64,000 bases of DNA from Desulfoscipio geothermicus (GTDB lineage Bacteria > Bacillota > Desulfotomaculia > Desulfotomaculales > Desulfallaceae), in NCBI GenBank assembly GCA_016841905.1, contig JAENYF010000005.1:1-64000 (forward strand), in the 5' to 3' direction. Numbering within the stretch: the first letter of the stretch is position 1; each line of letters begins with the position of its first letter. The notes beneath the pieces are model-generated. The model worked only from the letters and a program-made list of their open reading frames with translations. It had not been told where the DNA came from and did no database searches. Shown here in pieces: positions 27,782 to 36,996 of the stretch. A program made the translations under genes and the position numbers.

Positions 27782-29140
27782 CTAATACTTAGCTAAGTAA
27801 TGTTTTATTTCCCATTGATGCACTTGTTCAGCGTATTCATACCATTCTTTATATTTACCCTCTAAAAAACGATTGTAACAATGAGTCCCTATTGCTTGTT
27901 CTATTAGAGAGTCCTTTTCCATCGCTTTTAAAGCGGCAAATAAATCCCGCGGCAGGTGCTCTATTTCCAAAGCTCTTCTTTGTTTCTCCGATAAATTATG
28001 AATATCTTCTTCAACCGGCGGCGGCGGCATTAGCCCGTTTTTTATACCATCCATACCTGCTTTTAACATTACCGCAAACACCAGGTAAGGGTTAGCAACC
28101 GGGTCGGGATTTCTTAGTTCAATACGGGTTGCACTACACCTCCGGACAGGAATTCTCACCAAAGTGCTGCGATTGGAATTTGACCAGGCGATGTGGGTGG
28201 GGGCTTCATAACCGGGTATCAATCTTTTGTAACTGTTCACTATGGGGTTGCCAATAGCAGTCATACCTTTGGCATGCTCAAGCAACCCGGCCAAATATTT
28301 AAAGGCAATATTGCTTAATTGGTACTCACCGTTGACATCGTAAAAGACGTTTTTATTGTCTTGAAACAGTGACTGGTTGCAATGCATGGCAGAACCGTTT
28401 TCCCCTGCAAAGGGCTTGGGCATAAAAGTGGCATAGAGACCGTGTTTCTTAGCTATATTTTTAACCACATCTCGAAAAGTAACCCATTGATCCGCGGTTT
28501 TCAACGCCTCACCGTACTTAAAATCAATTTCATGTTGCCCGGGAGCTACTTCGTGATGGGAGGCTTCTATTCTAAAACCCATTTGTTTCATGGTTAGCAC
28601 TATATCTCTTCTGGCGTCTTCACCGCGATCTATTGGCGCTAAATCAAAATAACCGGCTTTATCGTGAATTTGAAGGGTTGGCCCCCCATCTGCATCCGTG
28701 TGGAAAAGAAAAAACTCACCTTCCGGGCCCATATTTAATTCATAGCCCATATCCCCGGCTTCTTTTATAGCGCGCTTTAATATCCATCTTGGACAACCTT
28801 CAAAAGGTGTACCATCGGGATTGTATACATCGCAAATCATTCTGGCGACACCTTTTTCAGTTGGCCTCCAGGGCATACACTGAAAGGTGTCCGGGTCTGG
28901 CACCAAACACTGGTCGGACTCATTAATTCTGGCATATCCGTCAATCGAGGAACCATCAAACATCAGGTTGCCATTCAAGGCATCTTCGAGTTCATCCGGT
29001 GTAACATTAACACTTTTCAAAACACCAAAAACATCAATAAATTGCAGCCTAATGAATTCTATATCTCCTTTTATTACTCTATCAAAAACTTTCTGTTTTT
29101 TAATCTCCCGATTCTTATCTTCAAGTTCTTTGGTAATAAT
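27782..29140 (-). CDS. glnA: Glutamine synthetase, type I, with apparent ATT start
   Basis: 452 residues if started at 29140, as expected for GSI-alpha. Ligates glutamate and ammonia using ATP. Visible motifs: MFDGSSIDGYARINESD (Asp/Glu region), NGSAMHCNQSL (ATP/Mg site), NRSTLVRIPV and RNPDPVANPYL. Conventional starts give only a TTG at 29020, which would delete the conserved N-terminal IRLQFIDVFGVLK strand. The frame stays open 40 codons further to an ATT (29138-29140) preceded at seven bases by AAAGGGGGG (29148-29156); a stop codon lies in frame just before that. So initiation at ATT is the best reading, unless there is a sequence error. Monocistronic. Confidence 0.9.
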   Translation of the reverse strand: MITKELEDKNREIKKQKVFDRVIKGDIEFIRLQFIDVFGVLKSVNVTPDELEDALNGNLMFDGSSIDGYARINESDQCLVPDPDTFQCMPWRPTEKGVARMICDVYNPDGTPFEGCPRWILKRAIKEAGDMGYELNMGPEGEFFLFHTDADGGPTLQIHDKAGYFDLAPIDRGEDARRDIVLTMKQMGFRIEASHHEVAPGQHEIDFKYGEALKTADQWVTFRDVVKNIAKKHGLYATFMPKPFAGENGSAMHCNQSLFQDNKNVFYDVNGEYQLSNIAFKYLAGLLEHAKGMTAIGNPIVNSYKRLIPGYEAPTHIAWSNSNRSTLVRIPVRRCSATRIELRNPDPVANPYLVFAVMLKAGMDGIKNGLMPPPPVEEDIHNLSEKQRRALEIEHLPRDLFAALKAMEKDSLIEQAIGTHCYNRFLEGKYKEWYEYAEQVHQWEIKHYLAKY

Positions 29141-29781
29141 TTTATATCCCCCCTTTAGTTATTTTTTGTAAAGCATCTTGCAATTTTATGATATATAAGA
29201 CTAAGTATATAAGCTAACGCATAATAAAGCTTCTACATACCTAATTATTGGATTAAGATTCATTGAGACAGCTTATGCTAATAAGCCACAATATTAATAC
29301 CGGTTTGATTAAACTGCTCCATATTACAAGCCATATAGTACCCTATACAATAAGCTCCAGTTGCAGTTAAAAGCCCTATAGTTGATAGCTAAACATCACT
29401 AGTCAATTGAACTTGCCAAAAAATACTTAGCTATCGTCATGCACCGATTCCTACAAAAAAATAAACTACCATCTTTTATGCAAGTTTTTAACACTTCCCT
29501 TCCGGATAATTTTTCGGAGGAGATTTAAATTAGCACAGGCGGTTCTGTTGTAACTGGCATCGTTTATTTCCTTTGTGGCGGTACGAAAAAGTTGTCTCAG
29601 GTACAGTTAATTTTCAGACCGAAGTAACCTTACCTGGACTGCTCAATGAAGGTATTAAAGTTTCTTAGTATAATACGTTTTAATGGAATTTGATAATACA
29701 TTTACGAATATCTTATCCTGTGATAGGATAAAAGTTGTTATAGCCAGCCCGAAGCGGGCTAATTAATCAAATACAAGATTT
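29141..29781. other. Long divergent intergenic region with a vestigial coding stretch
   Basis: About 640 bases between glnA and the transporter gene. The glnA promoter should lie in its first part. At 29516-29668 there is GGAGGAGAT followed by a coding-like stretch with a frameshift (see findings). At 29712-29732 and 29746-29760 two small hairpins (TTATCCT...AGGATAA and AGCCCG...CGGGCT) precede the preQ1 riboswitch. No further gene seen. Confidence 0.5.
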
Positions 29782-29817
29782 TCCGGTCGCGGCCACCCGG
29801 ATTAACAAAACAGGAGG
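29782..29817 (+). ncRNA. preQ1-I riboswitch
   Basis: TCCGGTCGCGGCCACCCGGA followed by TTAACAAAACAGGAGG. P1 pairs TCCGG with CCGGA; the loop and the A-rich tail TTAACAAAACA closely resemble the translational preQ1-I aptamer of Thermoanaerobacter tengcongensis. The tail runs into the ribosome site AGGAGG (29812-29817), so ligand binding would block translation of the next gene, a queuosine-precursor transporter. The gene identity supports the call independently. Confidence 0.93.
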
Positions 29818-29825
29818 CGATTTAG

Positions 29826-30503
29826 TTGCGTTTATTTCCCATCATCATGGCCTTGTTTGTTACTGTGCTAATGGTTTCAAACACTGTAGCAGTTAAAATC
29901 ACTCATCTTGGACCTTTTTATTTTGACGGCGCGACGATTCTATTCCCCCTAACTTATATCTTTGGGGACATCTTAACCGAGGTTTATGGTTATAAACGAA
30001 GCAGAATTGTAGTTTGGACCGGATTTTTGGCTTGTGTCTTTATGTCTTTGATTTACTGGCTAGTGGGTATACTGCCAGCTGCCAATGATTGGCAACAACA
30101 GGATGCTTACCTGGCCATATTGGGCCAAACTCCAAGGATAGTTATCGCAAGTTTGATTGCTTACCTGGGCGGTGAGTTTGTTAATGCCTTTATCCTGGCG
30201 AAAATGAAAATCGCCACAAAAGGGCGGTATCTTTGGACTAGGACAATTGGTTCCACCATAGTAGGCCAGGCGGTTGACACAGTATTATTCGTAAGTATCG
30301 CCTTTTTAGGAATAATACCGGCCAACATGTTAATGTATATGATCGTATCCAACTACGTTTTTAAAGTAGTCTTTGAGGCCTTAGCCACTCCCTTTACCTA
30401 TGCCACAGTAGGGTTGGTGAAAAAGGTAGAAGACGTGAATTACTACGACAAAGATACGGATTTCAACCCCTTCAAATTTACCATTAAAGACATGACGGTT
30501 TAA
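29826..30503 (+). CDS. Queuosine precursor transporter (YhhQ/COG1738 family)
   Basis: 225 residues with about six membrane helices. It matches the COG1738 (DUF165, YhhQ) family: MVSNTVAVK, LTYIFGDILTEVYGY, GEFVNAFILAK and TIVGQAVDTVLF. YhhQ imports preQ1/preQ0 queuosine precursors; the preQ1 riboswitch directly upstream agrees. TTG start, eight bases after AGGAGG. No other queuosine genes are in the window. Confidence 0.94.
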   Translation: MRLFPIIMALFVTVLMVSNTVAVKITHLGPFYFDGATILFPLTYIFGDILTEVYGYKRSRIVVWTGFLACVFMSLIYWLVGILPAANDWQQQDAYLAILGQTPRIVIASLIAYLGGEFVNAFILAKMKIATKGRYLWTRTIGSTIVGQAVDTVLFVSIAFLGIIPANMLMYMIVSNYVFKVVFEALATPFTYATVGLVKKVEDVNYYDKDTDFNPFKFTIKDMTV

Positions 30504-30578
30504 GGGGCAACCGCTATCCGTACCCTACAAACAACATCGGAAAGCCGCAACCCACTTATCAAGGGACGTGCGGCAAAA

Positions 30579-31619
30579 TCAAACCTTGCATCCCTGCCTA
30601 CAGCACCTGGGGGGATACAAGGTTTTACCAGTTTTAACATCAACAATCCCGCCAGCAGTAATCCGTGGCCCGGGAAGAAAATCACTGACCAAAAATAGCA
30701 GAGTGAATAAAAGGTCATGGTAGGGGTAACCGCAGGATTGGGCTCTTTCTTCCAATTCATTGACCTGCTCCAGCATACCTCAAATGGCTCCGCGCTCATC
30801 ATCCCACCATATTTCAGGGCATTTTAAACATATTATTTTGACTATCGGCCAGCACAGTGCCCCCCACCTATAGCCACCACTTCAGCAGCTGCGGCCGCCA
30901 TAGCCGAGCGGTTTTTGCCCAGCACAAGCAAGTCATGTGATGTGGTACAGATAGTAGCCAGAGATTCAATCTGTCCGATGCCATCAACAAACCCGTTGGC
31001 TACCCATTTGCCCCGCCGGTCAATCAATGCACAGTACAGTAGGCCTTCCTGGCGTTCTAAATAGCCGTCCCGAGATACCAACGATATTTCATTTAATTGG
31101 GTAATAGCCGCTGATTTGAGTTTAATCACAGGAAAAACAGCCGTACAGGCTGAAGGAACACCATATAAACCGGTATCGCCGACCAGAGTTCGTGGCGGTA
31201 GTTGGGTTTGCAGTCCTAAAGAGAGCCAATCTGGTGCAGGTACGGGTGTGCACACTTTTCCACCTGCAGCCACTACCTGCCCCCCAGCGATAACCAGGCG
31301 GGGTTTAAAATATCTCATAGAAAAATAAGTTATCACAGACAAAGGTAGTGGTTCCCCGAGTCAGGTTTGCTTCCACCATACTGGCCGGTGTGTAAATTAT
31401 CCAAGGATGAGTATGCACCTCAATAAAGCCCGGGGTCAAATAACAACCCGATGCATCGATTATCTCGGTGCGCAGGCCTACCATAGCACGGCTATGACCA
31501 ACATAAGCAATTCTGTCTTGAAAGACCGCAACATTGGCCTGATATACTTCACCAGTATACACGTTGACCAATGAACCGCCCTCGATATATAGATCTGCAG
31601 CCTCTTTGCCACCAGACAC
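30579..31619 (-). pseudogene. Adenine deaminase pseudogene (internal deletion, frameshifts)
   Basis: Three fragments in different frames align in order with adenine deaminase (COG1001, about 570-600 residues). N-terminal piece: ADLYIEGGSLVNVYTGEVY ... LTPGFIEVHTHPWI (31305-31619). Middle/C-terminal piece: YFKPRLVIAGGQVVAAGGK to about GGGHCAG (30842-31342). C-terminal end: LEQVNELEERAQSCGYPYHD ... FLPGPRITAGGIVDV (30579-30776), preceded by an in-frame TGA. Most of the catalytic amidohydrolase barrel between the first two pieces is absent (only about 1.04 kb remains of about 1.75 kb), so no activity is expected. Decayed gene, not a sequencing artefact alone. Confidence 0.85.
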
Positions 31620-31689
31620 CGCTAAGATACCCTGAATATCTGCACAGTTCTGCCCAAATCATCACTCCACCCTATATCTATTGTACTAA

Positions 31690-31725
31690 AAAACTGCCCC
31701 CTTGTAATATTGGCGGGGCAGTTTT
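31690..31725. terminator. Terminator hairpin
   Basis: AAAACTGCCCC / GGGGCAGTTTT with a 14-base loop, followed by TT on the minus strand and a T-containing stretch on the plus strand. It lies downstream of the MazG-like gene and upstream of the decayed adenine deaminase gene. Confidence 0.75.
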
Positions 31726-31831
31726 ATAAAGTGCATTTATTTGAGCTGATTGCAAATAATTAAGTTTTGCCGGTTCTAGAGCTTCGTAACTTCGATAAGT
31801 AGAGAATAGCTCAAAAAGGGAAATAGCTTAT

Positions 31832-32095
31832 TTACCATGTACCCTTTAATATTTCTACTACCTTTTCCCTAATGGCGCTGGACAAATCTATGCCAGCGGC
31901 ATTAGCCAGTGAAAGGCAGTAAATCACCAGGCCGATCAGTTCATCCCGCACCCGCTCATGAGATAAATCGGCGGTTTCAATGTCAATGAGCAGCGATGAA
32001 TCCATGTGCTTATGATACTCTTTTAAACGAGGATTTTCCACAAAAATGGCCACAAAGTCTTTAAGCTGCTTAAGATTGGTAGTAGCATCAGTCAT
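31832..32095 (-). CDS. MazG-like nucleotide pyrophosphohydrolase family protein
   Basis: 87 residues. The segment RVRDELIGLVIYCLSLANAAGIDL matches the helix E/D-rich Mg-binding motif plus the conserved ALGIDL-type stretch of the all-alpha NTP pyrophosphatase (MazG/dCTPase-like) superfamily. The first Glu motif reads DIETADL, weaker than EAAEL, so catalytic competence is uncertain. The second ATG (32095) has better spacing to AAAGGAGG than the first (32101). Members clean the nucleotide pool; substrate unknown. Confidence 0.6.
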   Translation of the reverse strand: MTDATTNLKQLKDFVAIFVENPRLKEYHKHMDSSLLIDIETADLSHERVRDELIGLVIYCLSLANAAGIDLSSAIREKVVEILKGTW

Positions 32096-32226
32096 TGACA
32101 TAAACCTCCTTTATGGCTTTATTAAAAACAATTCATACAAATTACATAAAAAAATATTGGCAACCTTTCTATATGCCTTAATTACAATATGCATTTGTCA
32201 TAAAAAAAGTGTTCATAAAACTAAAA

Positions 32227-32250
32227 AGAGCACCCCTTAAAAAGTGCTCT
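32227..32250 (-). terminator. Terminator hairpin after the CNNM pseudogene
   Basis: AGAGCAC / GTGCTCT with a 10-base loop; the minus strand continues with TTTTTAGTTTT. Confidence 0.8.
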
Positions 32251-32264
32251 CACCAATCAAACGT

Positions 32265-32863
32265 TCATGATAAAAAGTACAGAATACCTTTTAGGTATTT
32301 GTCTATGCAGATTTTCAATCTTTCAATCCTTTTGTTTTTTACCTCTTCAATTTTTAATACAACATTATTATGTTCCAAAGTATACTCTTCACCATCATAA
32401 GGAATAAATCCCAGCAGCGATTTTTTCAAGGCCAGCATTTTAGGATACAATTCGCCTAACACAAGAGTAACGCAAGATAAAACAAGCGTCACTACAATCA
32501 GTGTTAAGTCGCGGCTGTAAGGAATATTAAACTTGCTTAGTAGCAAGCCGAGGTCGCCAGAAATACCTGTTGCAGCATAGGTGCTGGAGAAAAAGCCGCA
32601 AAGGTAATGCCTGCTTGAATAGTTGATAAAAATTTTGTCGGCTCACTCATTAATTTCTGTAATAGAACCGCTTTCCTACTGCCTTCATCAATTAAAACTC
32701 TCAATCTAGTTGTATTTATAGATACAATTGCCATTTCGGAAGCAGCAAAAAAGGCATTAATAGTGGTAAGAATAACAATGAAATTAGCATAACTCAAACT
32801 GTACTTGTTTTCAACCTCAAAGGTAGTTGTACTATGATGATAAATACATCCACAACGCTCCAT
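32265..32863 (-). pseudogene. CNNM/CorC (hemolysin C-like) membrane protein remnant
   Basis: Two frames. N-terminal: INAFFAASEMAIVSINTTRL, LLQKLMSEPTKFLSTIQAGI (32537-32863), the typical CNNM start. A one-base frameshift near 32598 moves the reading to the second frame, GFFSSTYAATGISGDLGLLL ... TLVLGELYPKMLALKK, which then jumps directly to SLLGFIPYDGEEYTLEHNNV and KRIERLKI, the C-terminal CorC/HlyC domain. The CBS domains and the last membrane helices (about 250 residues) are missing. Full-length relatives have about 430 residues. Non-functional remnant, probably once a Mg or cobalt transport-related protein. Confidence 0.85.
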
Positions 32864-33015
32864 GTTACGCTAATATTTTGCCCATTACGGCAGCTCAATT
32901 ATGTCAATAACATTATGATATCCTTCCTCATAATATGTTGAAAGGAATGCAAAAGCCTGCTTTACAAAAAAACGAAATTGGCCAGGCTTTAATGTCTTTA
33001 ATGGAGATGATATCA

Positions 33016-34356
33016 ATGCAACAAAATATATCGCAAACTGAGTTTAGAAACCTAGTTGTCGGCGTAGATACTGAAGTGCCGATAGCTGAGCATAGATTTA
33101 CAACTACAGTAAATTTTGATAATGCAGCGTCTACCCCGCCCTTCCTGGCGGTGATGCAAGAAATTAATAATTTTGCACCCTGGTATTCCTCCGTGCACCG
33201 GGGGACAGGTTATAAATCGATTTTATCCACCCAAATACATGAAGGTGGCCGGCAGGTCATCAAAGATTTTGTTAAAGCGGACCAAGAAAAGGATGTAGTT
33301 ATTTATACCAGAAATACCACGGAATCCATCAATATGCTGGCTTATCTGTTGTGTGCAGATGGGCCAGACCATAAGGACCAGGTTATCCTTACCACCTGGA
33401 TGGAACACCTGGCCAATGATTTACCCTGGAGAGGTAAATTTACGGTTGATTATGTAGAGATAGATAATTACGGCAGGCTGCGCTTAGATGACCTGGAAAT
33501 AAAAATCCAAAAATATCGCAATAGAGTAAAACTGGTAACAGTTACAGGAGCCTCGAATATAACCGGATATGTTAACCCGATCCATGAGATAGCTAAACTG
33601 GCTCATCAATACGGTACAAAGGTGCTGGTTGACGGCGCACAATTAGTTCCACATATAGCGGTTGATATGAAACCGATTGAATCACCGGAACATATCGATT
33701 TTCTGGTTTTTTCTGCACATAAAATGTATGCTCCCTTCGGAATAGGAGTACTAATCGGCCCCCTGGAGTTTTTTGATCGGCATGAGCCCGTATATAAAGG
33801 CGGGGGGGATGTTAAACTCGTAACACAACAAGATATTTATTGGGAAGATCCCCCTGCAAAGGATGAAGCCGGTTCTCCCAATGTTATTGGCGTAGCCGCA
33901 TTAACTGCAGCGATTAAAACTTTGGAAAGTATCTGCCTTGAACGGGTTGAAGCACATGAAATTTCTTTAACCGACTATGCATTGGAGAGACTAAAACACC
34001 TGCCTGATATCGAGATTTATACCCACAGTCAAAGGGGGGAAAAAAAAGTAGGGATTATTCCCTTTAACATCAGAGGCGTACATCACGAATTAACTGCCAA
34101 AATACTATCCGGTGAGGATGGGATTGCGGTAAGAAATGGCTTATTTTGCACACATCTATATGCTCAAAGGCTGTTGAATTTAACTCCTGAGTGCCTGGAT
34201 TATTACTGCAATAACCCTGACGTACCTTTTCCCGGCCTGGTTAGGGCTAGCTTTGGACTGTATAACAACTTTTCGGAAGTGGATCGATTTATCAATGCCC
34301 TGCAGAAAATTATTGCCAATAAAAGTATTTATATAGCCAAATACAGCGACAGCTAG
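33016..34356 (+). CDS. Class V aminotransferase-fold PLP enzyme (cysteine desulfurase-like)
   Basis: 446 residues from the ATG at 33016, which follows GGAGATGAT (33003-33011); the frame is open to 32935 but without a ribosome site. NFDNAASTPP at the N-terminus, HRGTGYKS and the PLP-lysine motif FSAHKMYAPFG, then a late RNGLFCTHLYAQ with Cys at the position used in desulfurases. Closest to the SufS/Csd-like branch of class V aminotransferases that act on cysteine or related substrates; the reaction is not certain. Alone, flanked by a pseudogene and the SLH gene. Confidence 0.85.
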   Translation: MQQNISQTEFRNLVVGVDTEVPIAEHRFTTTVNFDNAASTPPFLAVMQEINNFAPWYSSVHRGTGYKSILSTQIHEGGRQVIKDFVKADQEKDVVIYTRNTTESINMLAYLLCADGPDHKDQVILTTWMEHLANDLPWRGKFTVDYVEIDNYGRLRLDDLEIKIQKYRNRVKLVTVTGASNITGYVNPIHEIAKLAHQYGTKVLVDGAQLVPHIAVDMKPIESPEHIDFLVFSAHKMYAPFGIGVLIGPLEFFDRHEPVYKGGGDVKLVTQQDIYWEDPPAKDEAGSPNVIGVAALTAAIKTLESICLERVEAHEISLTDYALERLKHLPDIEIYTHSQRGEKKVGIIPFNIRGVHHELTAKILSGEDGIAVRNGLFCTHLYAQRLLNLTPECLDYYCNNPDVPFPGLVRASFGLYNNFSEVDRFINALQKIIANKSIYIAKYSDS

Positions 34357-34487
34357 TAGCTTATTCCATCGGCCATAAATAGTTGTATTCGAATTCAATG
34401 TTTGATGCACAGCAACCACTGTCTGTCCCCCTAAAAATATAGCTGCCTGCGAATTAATTAGTATAAGTATAAAAGGGAGGGATAGAC

Positions 34488-35888
34488 TTGAAAAAATTTT
34501 TAAGTATTATGCTCGCCGTACTGTTGGTAACAACGCTGTCAACTGGTGCAGCATGGGCCAAGTCAGACAATGCTAAAAAGGATAAGACTACACCCAAAGC
34601 GCACACCGTACAAATGTATAAGATTCAATACAAGGCTATGGTAGACAGCAAAATCGCAGCTCAGGGTACTAGGTTTAAGGACACTAAAAATCATTGGGGC
34701 AGCGTCTCAATACAACGGATGGCTAATATTGGGTTGTTCAAAGGTTACGATGACGGCACTTTTAAACCCAACAGCAACATGAGCCAGGCAGAAATGATTG
34801 CACTGCTGATGAGATTGGCAGACAACGATAGCAACGACAAAAAAGATGCAACTTACAATGAGAATCTTCGGGAAGTCCCCAGTTGGGCTAGGGATTCAGT
34901 CAAAAAGGCCGTAAATTTAAAAATTATGAACCTGAACCGGTTCCATTCTGCACAACAAGCTTCTCGGGCTCAAACCTGTGTGGTATTTGCTAAAGTATTA
35001 GCTTTAACCCCAGTTGATATCGATAAAGTAAATTTTAAAGATAAATTATTAATTAGCAAAGATGATCTGGGCTACATCCTGGCTATGTATCAAGCAGGCT
35101 ATATTAAGGGCGCACCGGGGAACTACTTCTTACCTAACAACTATATAACCAGGGCGGAAATGGCTACCATCTTGGAAAGAATTTTGGAGGACCTTAAAGA
35201 AGACGATGTAGATGAAGAGGATAATACTAACCTTGCGAACCTGGAAAACGAGCTATTAGATGAATACTTCGAAATTGAAGAGGTGCCTGTAGAAAACATC
35301 AAGCTAGTAGGAGACGAAGAACGTGTAGATGTTGAGATCGGGGTTGAACTGGACGAATACAAGGATGAATGGTCCGACTTAAATAATCGTGATATCAAGG
35401 ACTATTTAACAAACTTGGTCGATGAAATACAAGATGAACTTGAAGAGGATACAATTGTCAGAGGCGAAATAATTAACGTTGATAACGATGACGTGTTAGT
35501 TAAATTTAGCAAGTACGGGACCGGAAATCTTATTGTAAATTATTATGATGATAATGTGAACGATATTAACGACGTAGAGGATAAACTAAAAGGCAATGAA
35601 TTTGATGTAAGCAATATTGATTTCAAAATTACTTCTATTAACTACGACGAAAAAGATGAGGTCACGGTCGTCTTAAAATCCCAGGAATATATAACCGCTA
35701 ATGAATGGGATGACCTGAATAACAGAGATATTGAGGATGACGTAGAAACCATGTGTAAAGAACTAGCCGAAGCCTTTCAAGATGATGCTGACGCAGAGCC
35801 AGAAATAATTCACGTCAAATTGTATAATATATATTCATATTTTCTGGCAAGCTATGATTTTGACGTAGAGAATGAAACACTGGATTAG
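34488..35888 (+). CDS. S-layer-homology (SLH) domain surface protein with tandem C-terminal repeat
   Basis: 466 residues. Signal peptide (1-24, ending AWA). Three SLH repeats: FKDTKNHWGSVSIQRMANIG ... MSQAEMIALL (about 61-110), VPSWARDSVKKAVNLKIMN (about 125-170) and YILAMYQAGYIKG ... ITRAEMATIL (about 180-230), which anchor to pyruvylated wall polymer. The acidic C-terminal half (about 240-466) holds two copies of a domain starting EWSDLNNRDIKDYL and EWDDLNNRDIEDDV followed by beta strands. TTG start after GGGAGGG. Exported, wall-bound; function of the acidic repeats unknown. Terminator follows. Confidence 0.9.
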   Translation: MKKFLSIMLAVLLVTTLSTGAAWAKSDNAKKDKTTPKAHTVQMYKIQYKAMVDSKIAAQGTRFKDTKNHWGSVSIQRMANIGLFKGYDDGTFKPNSNMSQAEMIALLMRLADNDSNDKKDATYNENLREVPSWARDSVKKAVNLKIMNLNRFHSAQQASRAQTCVVFAKVLALTPVDIDKVNFKDKLLISKDDLGYILAMYQAGYIKGAPGNYFLPNNYITRAEMATILERILEDLKEDDVDEEDNTNLANLENELLDEYFEIEEVPVENIKLVGDEERVDVEIGVELDEYKDEWSDLNNRDIKDYLTNLVDEIQDELEEDTIVRGEIINVDNDDVLVKFSKYGTGNLIVNYYDDNVNDINDVEDKLKGNEFDVSNIDFKITSINYDEKDEVTVVLKSQEYITANEWDDLNNRDIEDDVETMCKELAEAFQDDADAEPEIIHVKLYNIYSYFLASYDFDVENETLD

Positions 35889-35922
35889 CTAACAAGAAAA
35901 TGAATAATACCCTCTGCTAAAG

Positions 35923-35957
35923 AAGAGACCCAGGTTGAATAATCACCTGGGTCTCTT
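35923..35957 (+). terminator. Terminator after the SLH gene
   Basis: AAGAGACCCAGGT / ACCTGGGTCTCTT, 13-bp stem with a 9-base loop, followed by CTTTT. Confidence 0.92.
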
Positions 35958-36141
35958 CTTTTACGTTTTACCTCTATCAACAAAAGGGAAGTACAACCTG
36001 CCTCGATGACGATAAAATAATTAAATTTTATAACCAATGATTTTTCTGGTAAGATTAGGTTGTATGGAACTTTGATATATAAATATGTCTACGTCCTGCA
36101 AAAACCATAGCCATTTAAAAATACACAGAAGGTTGATTTAG

Positions 36142-36996
36142 ATGATGTTTGAACAATTAAATAAAATAACTGAAAAACCGGATCTCTATTGCTGCTATAC
36201 TGCCGAGACACTTTGGAACGATTCCTATATATCCAGACAGATGCTGAAAAATCATCTTAATCCTGCCGAGGATCTTGCCTCAAGAAAACTGAACTTCATC
36301 GAAGCTTCGGTTGCTTTTATGCAGAAGAGATTTATGTTAAGGGAAGGGAAAACCGTTATAGATTTCGGCTGTGGACCCGGACTCTATACTACCCGTTTGG
36401 CCCGATTGGGCTGTAAAGTTCGTGGGCTGGACTTTTCCGCTAATTCTATTAATTACGCTAGAACTGAAGCAGCTAGGCTGGGAATGGACATTGAGTACCT
36501 GCTTATGAATTATCTTGATTATCAAGTTCCGGAAGCTTTTGATCTGGTTACCATGATCTACTGTGACTATTGTGTTCTAAACGATAATCAAAGAAAATTG
36601 CTATTAAAAATTATGAACGAAAGCCTTAAAAATAGCGGATTCATTTTTATGGATGTCTGTGCGGATCACATGTATCAAAATTTTATGGAAGGCACGACAT
36701 TTGAAATAGTTGAAAAAGATGGTTTTTGGTCGGCTGAGTGTCACTATGTGTTCAAAACAACATTTAAATATGATTTAAATCGTGTCTCTCTTGAAAAGTA
36801 TTATGTTTGTGAAAAGGAAAGGAATATTGAAATATATAATTGGCTTAAGCATTTTACTATTGCCGAACTAAACCGGGAACTCAAGGAAAACGGCCTGGAA
36901 ATTTTGGAAGTATATTCGGATGTAAAGGGTACGCCATACAATACCGAATCTGATATTATGGCGGTAGTTATCGGTAAGAAAGGCATATTTGGATAA
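36142..36996 (+). CDS. Class I SAM-dependent methyltransferase
   Basis: 284 residues. Rossmann-fold SAM motif I VIDFGCGPGLYTTRLA, acidic motif II GLDFSANSI, and the post-I strand FDLVTMIYCDYCVL. Small-molecule or protein methyl transfer; substrate unknown. AGAAGG lies upstream of ATG-ATG. Nearest functional neighbour is ssrA, with a coding-like remnant between. Confidence 0.87.
   Translation: MMFEQLNKITEKPDLYCCYTAETLWNDSYISRQMLKNHLNPAEDLASRKLNFIEASVAFMQKRFMLREGKTVIDFGCGPGLYTTRLARLGCKVRGLDFSANSINYARTEAARLGMDIEYLLMNYLDYQVPEAFDLVTMIYCDYCVLNDNQRKLLLKIMNESLKNSGFIFMDVCADHMYQNFMEGTTFEIVEKDGFWSAECHYVFKTTFKYDLNRVSLEKYYVCEKERNIEIYNWLKHFTIAELNRELKENGLEILEVYSDVKGTPYNTESDIMAVVIGKKGIFG

Noticed and set aside
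29846-30503. Alternative reading of the transporter as a vitamin or cobalamin transporter
   Set aside because: Sequence matches COG1738 and a preQ1 riboswitch precedes it.
30500-30802. 100-codon open frame on the minus strand
   Set aside because: Out of frame with the adenine deaminase C-terminal remnant that explains this DNA; no ribosome site.
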